From Campylorhamphus procurvoides (lineage: Eukaryota; Chordata; Aves; Passeriformes; Dendrocolaptidae), in the NCBI GenBank assembly GCA_013396655.1, contig WBMV01000852.1:186001-250000 (forward strand): a DNA stretch of 64,000 nucleotides, given 5' to 3'. The translations under genes were made by a program, and so were the position numbers. This document shows, piece by piece, positions 1-12,700 of this stretch. A model generated the notes under the pieces. That model was not told the DNA's origin, did not search any database, and saw only the letters and a program-made list of their open reading frames with translations. Each line of letters opens with the position of its first letter. Within the stretch, counting starts at the first letter, position 1.

Positions 1-3000
1 CTTCCCAGGTCGCCAAGGCTGGGGCTGTGCTGCGGGCATGGCTGGATCCACAGTCAGGAAATTGGGTCAGTTTTTAAAGCCAAAATAATTGTACTGGTTC
101 ACATGGAAACACACACCTTGGATGTGGCTCTTAATGAGAGGGACATCTGGTCCCCACTCCTAAACCACACTTGGAAGGAGGATGGGAGAGGTGCTACCTC
201 TGCTAGTAGAGAAAAGTGACGAGCAAGGGAGATGCTGATCAGCTGCTGCAGTTGAGGAAGGCTAAGTATACCTGTGGAATTCATAGCTTCCAGTGCCTTC
301 GTTGGTCCAGTTGGTAGGTAATTTGGAAAACTCAACAGTGACTCCTTCCAGCACCTTCTCAGTGTCACTGTGTCTTCCCAGCTCTGAAAAAAAGCAAAAG
401 GGAATTTTTGTATTTTGCTTCTTGGAGGAGCGTGTGAAAAGCAAATTTTCTTTCCTTTTTTCCTTTTTTTTTTTTAAAATAGCTCAGAGGCAGAAATAAT
501 TAGAGATCTCCCATAATGAAACAGTACTGACTGAAAGGGTAGCCCGAAAAATGGCTCTTCTGATGCAGAAAATAATGAGGCCTGCCCTTAACTTTTAATC
601 AGAAGCTCAACTTTTATTTGCAGTTCCTGACAAGGATAGCATCCCTTAATAATGCTTCTGACAGTTCCAAACTCCTGAAATTAATATGAGAGCAATGAGA
701 ATTTAATGGAAGCACTAATTACAGATGCTGGAATTATTCTGCTGCAATTCAAAACCTCTGATGTGGAGAAACTCTTAGCACGGTTGGGCTGTCATCTAAT
801 TTCTATGAAGTTTTGCTGTGAAAGGTGACCCTGGCTTTACCCACCTTCATTCTGCAAGATGTGGGCATCCTTCCCTCACATTGACTTCCACACCTTGCGA
901 AGAATTAGGATGCAAGCAATTAAATCTTCCTGCTCTGGAGACTGTACTACCCATACCCCTCCTGCATGCTCTTCCCTCCATTTCCCCTCTCATGATTAGT
1001 CATAATGTCCTGAACTCGGGGACTTGCATCCAGGCTTTTTCCCAAAAAGCTGGCTGATTATGCAGGTGGATTAAACACAGCTGGCTGCAGCAGTCTGTAC
1101 CTAGAGGGCCACCTCTGCAGCAGAAACAGCTGAACCACACAGGAAACAGCTCCTGTTTTGCTGTGCTTTGTGGTCTCATTTATCAGAATAAACTGGTGCC
1201 AACAATTTGGTGCTGCTTCACGTGGTTATTCAGGTATTGGTGGTGCACAGGCAGAGGTGGAGGCCAGACAGCCTCTAGGAGATGGAGAAGAAGAATGATT
1301 AATGGGGAGGAGCCACCTCAGTCTTCAATCCACCCATACACCTGAGCGCACATCCCAAAAAACAGAGACCTTTGGAAAGCAATCAGACATTATCAGAGGA
1401 CCCACTCATGCCTTGCTACAGAGCCGCTTTTCACCCTAAGCTTTCTCCAAACCTCACAAAGGTGTGCGGAGACCCTGCCAGGTCCCTGGGTACCAGTGGG
1501 CTGCAGGAAATGGTCCCCACTCCGCAGAGCAGATGGTCCTTGGCACACTGGGCTGGTGGGTTACACCTTTGGAACACCACCTGGCTGTTTGCAGCCCTAG
1601 TGGTGATGCCAAGAGATTGTTGTTGCTCTAAACACCCAGAAGAACCCAATCATTATCCTTCCAGAGGGTTTTTGGAGGCTGGCTACATGGCAGCAAGCCC
1701 ACACTGCCCTCCTTGCACATCCTGAAAATGCTTCATGTGGATATTTAGCGCACAGGAGAACAAGAATTAAATTTGAAGGCTTTAAAGGGAGATCTTCGAT
1801 TTCCAAGATAAGATGAAGACACAGACTTATGGACTGCTCATGGATTTCCCCCCAAAAATGAACATCTTTTAATCCATGCAACCTTTTTTCCTGTCTCTCT
1901 TACAACCAGCTGTGAAACCTGAATCTTGATATTAGTTCCAACTGTTGAATGGCATTAGATGATTCATCTCTTCTATTAATACAAAAAGTAATACCATTTT
2001 CTGCTTTGCACATAATGCCTTTTGAGAAATAGATGAAGACATAAGGGACATCGAAGAATTATTTAATCTAAGCTTTTTTCCTCAGCCCTGTGTTTTGTCA
2101 CTCCATTGAATGATTACACTACAGCTCCTGCCCTTCCCCAGTTACTCTGGAGACAGTGCACAAAGGCAGGAGCCATCTCGTCCTGCTTCAGTGCCCCTCT
2201 CCTAAGGGAGGGGTGTGCATCTTCTATCAAAAAGTAATAAACGTCCTTTGGTATAACAGAGTGAAAAAAAGGAGGGGAAAACCAACAAGCTGGTTTCAAT
2301 ATGCTCTGTTAATAAGCCAAAGCCACTGTCATAAAAATGCCACCAGCATTGAAAATCGAAGTGTAGTCTTAATGATTCAGCTGAAAAATCTAATTTGGCC
2401 AAAAAGGTGGCTTGGAGGTTTTCCACCCTCTCTGGTCAACGTTCACAGAGTCAAGTGCATAAACACAAACATCCGTGGGAAACTTTGCAATGAATCAATA
2501 TACTCTTTGGCAATAAAGATGGAAGAAGTTTTTATTGTTGTGGTAGTTCTTGGCATGTGATGTGGATTTTGCAGCTGAAAGACGATGGCCAATTTTATGG
2601 ATTTTTGAGCTTTTAGTAGACTGTGAGGACCTTGATAGAGTGGAATCTGAACATGCCATTCCTTCTCCCTTTCCCCTCTGCTATTAAAAAAGGGAGCAAT
2701 AAATCAAAGATGGATTGATAGAAGTAAAAATGAGAGTCAAGAGAAACCTTATGGCATTAAATTTTGAGGAAAGATTTGTAAACTAACTACTTCGTTTCAA
2801 ATATCTCTGTAAAACAATGTGCTCTCTAAAATTCCCCGAAATCCTGGACCATATGCTGACTTAGAGATGCTGGGTGCTGAGGCATTAATTAGTGCTATCA
2901 GAGGAGGGCTGATCTCAGCTCACACTAAAAGTACTAAAGTAAAGAATTTTTATGGCAAAATTTTTTACTAAAAATAGAGAATTTCGGGTGCTGCCAGTGG

Positions 3001-5002
3001 GGACAGAATGACATTTTACACAAGCATCTGAGGTTTGTAAGTGCTGTTATAACAATGGTTAATTACGCAGAAAGAAATGTGTTAACTTCCTGGGACTGGG
3101 AACAAAAAGTCCTTTCTCCTTTAGTGCCTTTTTCTCTGCTGTCAAAGGTTTATCCAGAGGAAGCTGCATTTTTCTCAGCACATTATTATTGTGATTGTTT
3201 CCCCAGCACTGACAGCAACCCCAGTACTTTCTCATTATTTGGTAGATGTGCAAGAACCTGCTCTGTCTCCCATTAAAGTCAATAACTATCTCCCTTAATT
3301 AGCATTCAAATTACGATCAGTCTCCTAACATTACTATCAATTAGGCATGGCACAGCCGTGCTCTGCTGTTTGTTTGAATTCTCCAAAATGAGCTGGGTCC
3401 ACAGAGGCTGGGTGGGATCATGGGCAGACCCCATGGATTTGGATTGCATCCACTGATGATCATTGGCTCCAAAGTGATGCTGGAGGAGGAGAAGGAGGCT
3501 CTCCTGATACAACGGACCCAGCACAGCTGGTTCAATTGCCCTGTTCCAATCAAATGAATAACTTGAAAATGTCAGAAATTAAATTGCATCCACAGAAATG
3601 GGTGTCTTTCCTCCTTTTTGCTCTGTGCTGGATGCTGAGGCCTGTAGCGACCTTGGCATGCAGTGAACTTTTACCAAGGGCTGGGCTGGGACCTGGAAAT
3701 TAAGACACTCAGGTTTCCAAGGCCAATTACAGCAAGGCCAATTATCCGGGGAGCGAAGAATAACTGACTGGGATGCTGCAGCTTGGAAAGGCAGTGCATG
3801 ATAGTGCTGGGTTTCCTCTGCTCCAAGCACAATATATCAGGGAATTGATGCAGATGTTGAGGAGGCACAAAGGGAGTTTGGGATGATTGATGTGTCATTG
3901 TGACTCCTCCAAAGCACCTGCCCAGTGGGACGTGGGACGGTGCAATGCAGGTATGGGGACTGCAGCTTGTGTTTGTTGTGCAAGATTGTTTCTTCAGATT
4001 GGGATCAGAGTATTTGCAGTACTTCAGTCAAAAAAGAAAAAAAAAAAGGAATAAAGGAAAGAACGAACGTGTTTTGATGAAGTTAAAGTACAGAACAAAC
4101 CTGGCTCCCTGATGACTCTACCAAGGTTTGCTGAAAATTAGCTTCTCAGCACATGGTGGTATTTGCTAGCAAAACAGACTAAATGATCTAAACCAAAGCA
4201 CATGGGGCTGTTATAAACCTCCTATATCCTAGAACAGAAAATCGCTTAGCACTGGCAATTTGCTCCTGACATCCCTCCCCAATCTAATAGAGATTATCTG
4301 TTGAAAGGTCTGTTTTCTACTGTGAAAACTCAGGCTGCCACCTATCTTCCTCTGTCCCCAAAGCTTACATTACATTTGTACTATTTAAACTCATGACTAT
4401 TTTTCAGATGACTGTGTTTCACAGCCATGTGGTACATTTGAATTAATTCTGTATTTGGGAAACAGAGACAGACAGAAACCTGTTCTTTACCCATAATGTG
4501 GGAGTGAGGAGTATTTTGCCTTGGAGCTCTCTACTTCCCCTCCTCTCTCCTTTTTCCTTATCTGAGTTGATAGAAGACCCTCTTGGCAAGGATAGCAGTT
4601 GTCCATGTGGAAAAGTGACCTTTTAATCTATATTTTTCACTTGCTTGGATGCAGTGAGCATCTGGATGAAGGAGTGCAGCTAGTGCTACACTGCCAGAGG
4701 GTTTTCAAGGACTGCCAGCAGCTGGCCCATGGAGGTAAGGCAGGCAACTCCAGTCCAGAATGAACCTATTAGTGCTAATTAAAACACAGAAATATCTAAA
4801 TGTGGTGGAGCTTGCCTGTGTTGCTTCTCAAGAGGAATCTCAGTCTTATTTATTAACTGCTTTACTGCATATCAGAGGACAAGCCTCAGCCACCTCAGCA
4901 CTGTCCAGTGGGAAAACACCAGTAAATATGGACAACCAGGACTTTTCCTGCAGGATACAGAACATGAGCTGCCACAAAACACAAGAATGGTGCCAAGGTA
5001 CC
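1..5002. other. Gene-poor DNA, distal 3' side of KCNMB2
   Basis: Unique AT-leaning sequence. The open frames here are short, overlap on both strands and show no protein features. No exon, RNA gene or repeat family is recognisable apart from short A- or T-runs. Confidence 0.7.
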
Positions 5003-5140
5003 ACTTCAAGTGTTTAAGGCCAGAGGTTGTACAGGGCCCTGAGCAACCTGATCTAGTGGATGGCACCCCTTCCTAGGGCAGAGGGAATGGAATTAGATGA
5101 TCTTTAAGGTCCCTTCTAACCCAAACCATCCTGTGATTCA
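5003..5140 (+). repeat. CR1 LINE 3'-end fragment
   Basis: Short piece of a CR1 3' UTR. The run GAGCAACCTGATCTAGTGGA (5041-5060) is followed by TAGATGATCTTTAAGGTCCC, then CTAACCCAAACCATCCTGTG and the terminal GATTCA. This order matches the conserved CR1 tail. It is truncated at its 5' side and has no coding content. Confidence 0.85.
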
Positions 5141-8100
5141 CCTGGACATTCAGCCAGGATTGCCTGTTGGAGCAGGAGATGGGGATTCAGGAGCAGCAGG
5201 GGAAGCAGCAACACTCTCCCCACATCCACCCCCGCCTTCCATCTCCCCCTCTCTGCTGTCTTTATTCATTTACATCTCACAACCAGATTTAATTTATCTA
5301 GATGTGCCAGCTCGACAGAACTTCAGTTTATTCTCTTAACTGCTGTGATAATCTCACCTTTGCTGCCTTTTGAAAACTGAAAAAGCTGTGCAGCTAAAAC
5401 AGCCCATTTCAATGGGTATCTTCATGCTTTTCCGACTTTCTTTGCTTCACATCACAGAAAACTTCAAACTCAATCACAGCACCTGAAACGCTGATTTCAA
5501 TTTACATTAATTTCAGACATACAAAGTCATTCCCTAATGGCTGAGAACATTATCAATTCATGTCTTTTTTTGAGGTAAAGAATGAAGAAAAGGGTCTAAA
5601 AGTAATCCATATGTAGTACATCATAACAATTCACAATGAAGCAAGAACCCTTCATGTCCCCATGAAAGTTCTTGCAATGAAACGTACAGCCCCCTGTTTG
5701 GCTGTTAATTCTTGTTTCATACTTTTTATCAGCTGGTCAATTTTTCTGAGCAAGATGAGAAAAACGAACTGTTGGTGCTTGGTGCACAGAAACCATCTCA
5801 TGAAAGAGAAGACAGTCCCCTCTGTAGCCTTGCATAACTCACCAGGTAAGGTGAGAGATGAAGGGAAACCCTCATCCCGAGCAGGGTTTTCCAGTTGCAT
5901 CACAAGGTCTGATGAGGAGTCTGCAGAGGAGAACGTCAAACGCTGATCACTTAAAAACCAAAATTGTGATACATATTCTGACAGAAGGGTCACAACTCTT
6001 TCTTCAGCTTGGGAAACTGAAAAATGGCTTTATTTAACAGCAATGGACTTATCCCCCTTGGAATGTGAATGAAGATTAATCCTCAGTAATGCTGGGATAG
6101 ACTTCGCTTTGAAATGACTGTTATAGTGATTTTAAATTAACATATACAGCATACAGAGTGAATTCTTTTCCTCTGAGTGTGTCCACTCCGGGCACTTTGT
6201 ACCACAGTTTAACTGACTGACAATTAATGTAAAGTAGTCACACATTTTTAAGGCCAGTGTAGACACTTTCCCACATAAATCTACAAGCTGGTCCATAATT
6301 CATCTGAAACATGTATCCTCGCCAACCCCAGAGATAGTTTTACCTATCACATATGAGGTACTTGTTACTAAAAAACACAATTATATCTTCATCTATAACA
6401 GCTGAGGAGCAATGTTTAATTAGTTACATGATATAATTCGTGGACAACTGACTTTCCTATAGACAGGTCTAAGTGAGCTGAGTTATATATTTAGCTTTGC
6501 TGTCAGGTTTGTAAATCATCTCGAGAAATAATTTGCTCCTTCAAGCTTCTTTTCTGACCTCCTACTTAACACCAACACAAGGCAATGAAAAAATGCTATA
6601 TCAAAGGTAAGAGGTGTATTTTTTTAATACTGACTTTGTGGATTTTTTTCTAAAGGAAATGTCAAGAAATTTAGTAAAATATTTCTCTCCAAATATTAAT
6701 TCAACCTGAAGTTATTTGTGACTTTCTTAGAAGCATTTTGGGAAGAGCCAGGTTCCTACAAAGCATGCTGCTGTTCTTGCCTGCACCTGGTCCATCTGCC
6801 ATCACTTGAAACTGGATGAAGTGAATATACAGGTGCTTTTGCATTTACCTGACATTTTCCCTTCACTCCATACACAGACACATGATAATGTCAGGCTCAC
6901 TACAAGCAGAGGATCTGTTTGGTATTTTCACTATTTACTTCCCTCGTCTTGCAGAGATACCCCAGCACCCACAGAAACAGCATTAGTTCCCTGTACAAGG
7001 GTCCTGCACCTTCATACAGCCCAGCCTTTACAAGGAGCCATCCTGCTTATGGTGGAACGTACCAGGGAATGAGCAGCTCACAGGACATCCAAACCATTCA
7101 TTCCATGTCTTATTTCCAAGTGAGCACAGCCACCTGCTTACAGCTGCCTAGCGATGAAAACCGTCCAGCCTTCTAGCTAATAACTGTGGTTGAGCCAAGC
7201 TAGTCCTTGAAAGAGATAAAACAGAGCTGGCAGAGCCTTCTGCTTTCTGCTGGTACCCACCCACCTCCCAAAGTGCCAATGACTCATGCTTAGATCTTAA
7301 ACAACAGACGTGTTGCCCAGTGCTGTTGTGACAGATGCTGCCAAAACCATTGGGGCTTCTTTTCTTTGCTGAACCAAAGCAAAATATTTAAGTAAGCGAG
7401 ACCAAGTGGATTGTTCTGCTCCCAAGTCCCTTGTTGAACTCATTTCCTCAGGACTTGCACCAACGCTTCAATGACTAATTCTGCTGGGCCCACAAAGCCC
7501 CCAAACCCCAGAGAATGTCTCAAAGGCAGGCTGCTGCAGGCGAGCTCAGGGGGATCTGGTGAGCACAGGTTGGACTGGGCAGGCTGATCTGCCTGAATCA
7601 GTCCCACCAAATATATACTGGTCATACTGGGGGGCAGTGCAGCACCTGAAGTTGATGCTGCAATAGAGGCAACCAGGACATTCACAGGCACCCCCATCCC
7701 CCAGTTATGAACAATAGAACAGCTGTCACCTTTGCTTGCAGAGATGAGCTTCAGCCTTGTGATTTCCCCCCACAACCCATCAAAGTCCCTCCAATTCTGT
7801 AGATTCTCCTGTGGCTTAAGGATTAGAAACTTCTGCCAGACTGGTTGAAACAAAGCCCCTCCACAAATATTGAAAGGGTCTTCATCAAAGTCAGCGAGTA
7901 CCAGAGCAAAATGAATTCAACTTTAGGGTGAAAAATGGCTTTTATTTTTAAGGAAGGTGGATATTTCCTATTGATTTCTTTTCTTTACTCAGGATTTTGC
8001 AGTGAATCCATAAAGCAACTTTCACTGCAATGTTCTTGGAAATAAATGGACCCCATATTATGCACATTCATTTACACCCGGCAGATCTATTTAAAAAGAA

Positions 8101-9757
8101 TAGGAACTGATTGAGTTAGCTTTCTGTAATTGAAAAGGGGCTTGGCTGTACCAGTCATTTTGCAAAGTAATTTATCTGCTTGAAAGTTGGATCATCAGCT
8201 GTAGTTAAACCTCATTTTGCTTTCAAGATGCTTGTTTTGTGCTTCCAGTCTAGGCTTTTCCTAAACCATCCTGAGCTTAAATTTTATCTTAAGCTTGCAC
8301 AAACCAGCAGATTAGATGACACTAGGGATGAGCCTTGCTACCAGTCCAGTCTAACCACTGCCTCAATCCCTGACCTGTGGCAGCGGATGGTGGGGTGACC
8401 AGGGCAGCTGCTGGGAAACAGCCCTTGGTAAACAAGTGACACCAACGTGGAGCAAAAGCTGCAAGAAATTATGATTTTTTAGTGGGGATGCTTATTAAAT
8501 ACTCAATTATGCCTTTTGAACATACAGCCTTCCACATCCTGTTTCTCTTTCTATCTCCCATCTGGACATCTACACAAACTATGTGAAGAGGCAGAATAGC
8601 TTTTGGACTTGAAAAATCCCTCTCTTCATTGTTTTCTTATAAAGGTGTAGCATCCCCAAATCTTTCATTACCATTAGTCATCTGTGTCTCCTTGCTGAGT
8701 TTTATTCTCCACCACCACCACAGGTCTTGGATGTTAGCTATCCTACTGCTTCACTTTGATGTCCACCCTCTCAGACAGAGGTTAATCCTGAGGAAAAAAG
8801 CTCCCAAAGGATCCTCTTTCCTTTCCTCCTACTCACATGAATTAGCAGGCAGTTCCAGAGAGCAGGGCTAGGAAGAGAGCAGGTCAGTGATCAGGGCACA
8901 TCCCCAAGCCCCTGTAAGAGAGACAGGAGTTGAGAGCTCAGCACTCCAGAGATGCTTTGATGTCAGGAGAGCATCAGCTCTTTGTTTCCACTCCCCTCAG
9001 CTCTGGCTGGCACCAAGGAATGTGGGATGCTTGCTTTAGTCAGACCTGTCCCTTGGTGAGGGCAAAACTCAGCGAGGGCCCTGGTCTGTAACTCCAGAAG
9101 AAGGTCGGGATACCCCAAGAGTGCAGCAGTTTGCAGGCACAGCTCAGACCCCGGTCACACCAGCAGAGGGTGCTGGGGAAGTCAGTGTCACCCACCTGGA
9201 CAAGGAGCTGAGATGTTGCTGCTCAAGCTTTTGAGGCACACACATCATTTTGTGAGTGAAGAAGCAGGAAAAAGAAGCTGAGAGAACATCCTCAGTCCAG
9301 TGACTTAGAGAAGTCCTTTGAGTGAAGTCAATGCAAACCATGATACCTATGGATCAGGATGAACAGAACCAAACAAGCAGCTGCTTTGTTAGTGTCTCCT
9401 TACTTGCAGAGAGGGTTCCAAAGCATGACTTTGCATGTGCAGTAAAGTTGCCCAGCCACAGCAGCCCTGCTGGGTCCATGTCCAGGGGCTCTACTGAGGA
9501 CTGCTGGATCCTGGCTGAGATCTAGAAGAGATGCTGACCACAGACAGGGGTGTGCTGCCAGGCCCTGACAGTGTTTTTCCTGATTTGTAGCCTTGGGGGA
9601 GGAAAAGCATTCCTAAATCAATATTAGTGGATTTTAAATTAAGTACTAAATTATCTCACCTTCAGTCACAGTGGATTTACTCCAGAATGATTCCTACAAA
9701 AAATTTACTCGTTTTCGATGGAAAGAAATACATGGTGAGTATAGCACATCATGTATT

Positions 9758-9771
9758 AAAAAAAAAAAAAA
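9758..9771. repeat. A14 homopolymer
   Basis: Fourteen consecutive A. No retrocopy or SINE body could be recognised immediately before it on the plus strand, so it is recorded only as a homopolymer. Confidence 0.85.
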
Positions 9772-12700
9772 GAAACAACCAAACAAATGAGCAACAATTC
9801 CCTCTCCCACCCCAAATCTATGTAGAGACATCCAAGTCTACCTCACAGAGAGTTACTGGTGAAAATATAATGATGCAACAGTATTTGAGGAATAAACCCC
9901 ACTGAACCACTGCTGCATGAGGCAGATACAATAATGATACATAACCCTGGTGAGCTTATAAACATATGGATAGAGAATGAACTGCAAGCTGTTTTTTGTC
10001 TTGGCTATTGGTGCAGGTGCCAGGAGCTCTAATCAATGTACACTTATATATTAGTGCAATGTGAGTGAGCCTTTTTTATAGCAGAAAAAAGTCTCTTTTT
10101 TGTCATAGAAAAACAGCAATATAAATACTTCATCATTTCAGCCACAGCTGCTCTGTGGCTCTTGTGCTGAATTCTAAGAGATAGTAAAACCCGTAATCAT
10201 TTCCCTCTTCTGCAGTTTGTAGCCAAAACATAATTACAGCAAAACACCAAGCCTTGCAAAATGCAGGAGGTGAAATTGTGACCCCCAGGATAAGAGGGGG
10301 ATAGGGATGAATTTGGGAGTGGCACTATCCTCCATGGAGCTGAGTGTGCTGGGGGAGCAGAACCTGGACCATGGGCAAACGTCATTGTACTCTAAAAGAA
10401 ATTCCACAGTGGGGCCAAAAATCCCCATCCACTCACCAAGACCAGAAATAAACAAGCAGAGACCCAAGGATGGAGCTGAAATACACCAGCTGGGGCAATG
10501 GTCAGGGGGACGTGTGGGGATGGGGTGCCGGGTGAAGATGATTAAGGCCTATTGATGCACTCAGGGTTCCACACTTTAAAAGTACCAGAGGTAGCAGCAA
10601 GCTTTGGATGGTTTCAGCTTTGACTGCTGTGTGTCTTGTTTTTCATGACCAGTGGTTCTCCTCAGGTATGTACCATGTTCCTGGAAAGGGAGCTTGGAGT
10701 TCTGAGTGTGCTTTACCTGGTGCTCTTTATGGTGCTGTGCCAGGACTGGTCAGAGGTGGGGCTGCAGGAGGAAAGGATCTATTGACAATGTAACAGGAAA
10801 GATGAATTTCTTAATAAATTGTTGTAGGTATAGGCAATTGCAATTTAGATAGGGATGACCTAACCAGCCTGGCAGGTGGACAGGCAGCGCAGAGGTATTC
10901 CTTGGAATGTCAGATGTGCTTGGTAATGAAGAAGGTAATGGATGGGTCACAACCTGTCTGTCAATGGCCTTTTGTTAGCTGTACCTGGCTGTGTCCGAGT
11001 GCTCTGAGGAGGTGTGGTCCTGCTGTGGGGGCAGAACAGCAGCTCTGGGAGTAGGGAGGAGCTCTGATCCCAGGATCACACCAAAGATGTTTGTGAAAAA
11101 TGGTGAGTTGTAGGCACATAGAAATGCTAATGGGTGGCCATGTTGTCCCAGAGAAAGTGTTTGTGACATTGGAGGTGGTGCCCCAGTGCTGGCCTCATTC
11201 ACTCCATCTGCATGTGGGTCTGGATGGTGTGAAAAGACTCAGGTTTGTCACTGGAGGAGAATTATGAGCTTTTTCTGAAATCTACTTGGGCTCTCTGGTC
11301 AGTATGTGGAGGTTGTGGCTGCTGTGAATACGGGGGTGTCTGTGGGGCTGTGGGCAGCTTCTTGTGGGAAGACACTGGCCCCATTCCAGTTTGGCCTGGG
11401 TTAGAGACTCAGCATTTGAGCTCTTTCTCTTGTACTCTCTTTACCCTTCATGTGGCAAATAGCTCCCACCAGTGAACATCAGAAACTTTTTGGTCATGAG
11501 CACCGTTAATAGACATGTTAATTCTACCTTAAAGAGACTTAGAGAGAGTCAAACTCCATACCCTGATGCATACATTGTATTTAGTAATGAATAGCTCTTA
11601 TAGTGACAAGTTCTGCTTTAAAAATAGTTCACAATTCCCCCTGGACTTCAGAAGGAAAAAGTCATTTTAAGCAATGTGTGACAGAGAAGCCTATGGATTT
11701 CCTACCCCTTCCAAAATCTTTCCCAAGGAGAGCTGGAGGGGAGAATCTGGAGAGACAAAGTCAGAGAGAGGAAGGAAGACTCACAGCAATGAAATAGTCA
11801 CCCCTTTCTAAAACAATACCTAAACTCATTTAGCATTCCAACTGGATAGGTATTGAAAGATACCCCTAGGGAGGAGAAATGTTGAAGGACAAAAGGAACA
11901 GAAGATGAAGTTTCACTTTGGCTTGAAACAACACACTGTGAAGGGTGCAGGAAGGCTGGCAATGCCACCAGGGTTTGTCCCTGTCCCTCTGGGCTTGGTG
12001 GTGGTGTTTCTGGAGCTCTTTGATATAGAGGTCACTAGCACACCTGGCTATTATTTTTAGCTCAAAAAAAGAAAATTTGGTGTGCTGAATGTGGAAATGA
12101 GGCTGGGTTTTACAACAAGAGAAACCTGCCTTACACCTTGCCCTGTATAGGCCAGGACATCATCTGAGGGCTCTCTGAGTGGTGTCTTGCCCAATGACTG
12201 ACAAATATCAGCATCTCTGTGGGGTATCCAGAGTGCTTTGGTGGGAAGCTCAGTTCAAGGAGATAATCAAAGAATAGAAATGGGCATTTATTTCTTCATT
12301 TTTTCTATTAATTCAGCTTGAAAATGCAATAAGGGGAGGGTCACTCGCTGTGGCCTGTGCTGGTGGTGTCGGGGTGATGCGTGGCTGGGGTGCACTGTGT
12401 GTGAGGAAGGAGCCCCCTCCCCCTGGCTGTGCTGCAGAGCCCGTGACACGCTCCGCACGCATCACCAAATTACACACACATCTGTTCCAGCACCAATTAG
12501 TCATGTGATGTTTGAAACATCAAATATCCTTTCCCTGCTTATCAACACTGTAATTATGGCCTGTCAGGGTTTTATTCTCCTCTTAAAATAAACACCCAAA
12601 TGTTCGTGTTAACTCTTCAGCTCTCTGGGGCTGTGGGATTCCACAGCAGCTCATGGGGTGAGTGGGGACCATGGGGCTCCTGTTGAGGGGCAAAAATGGG

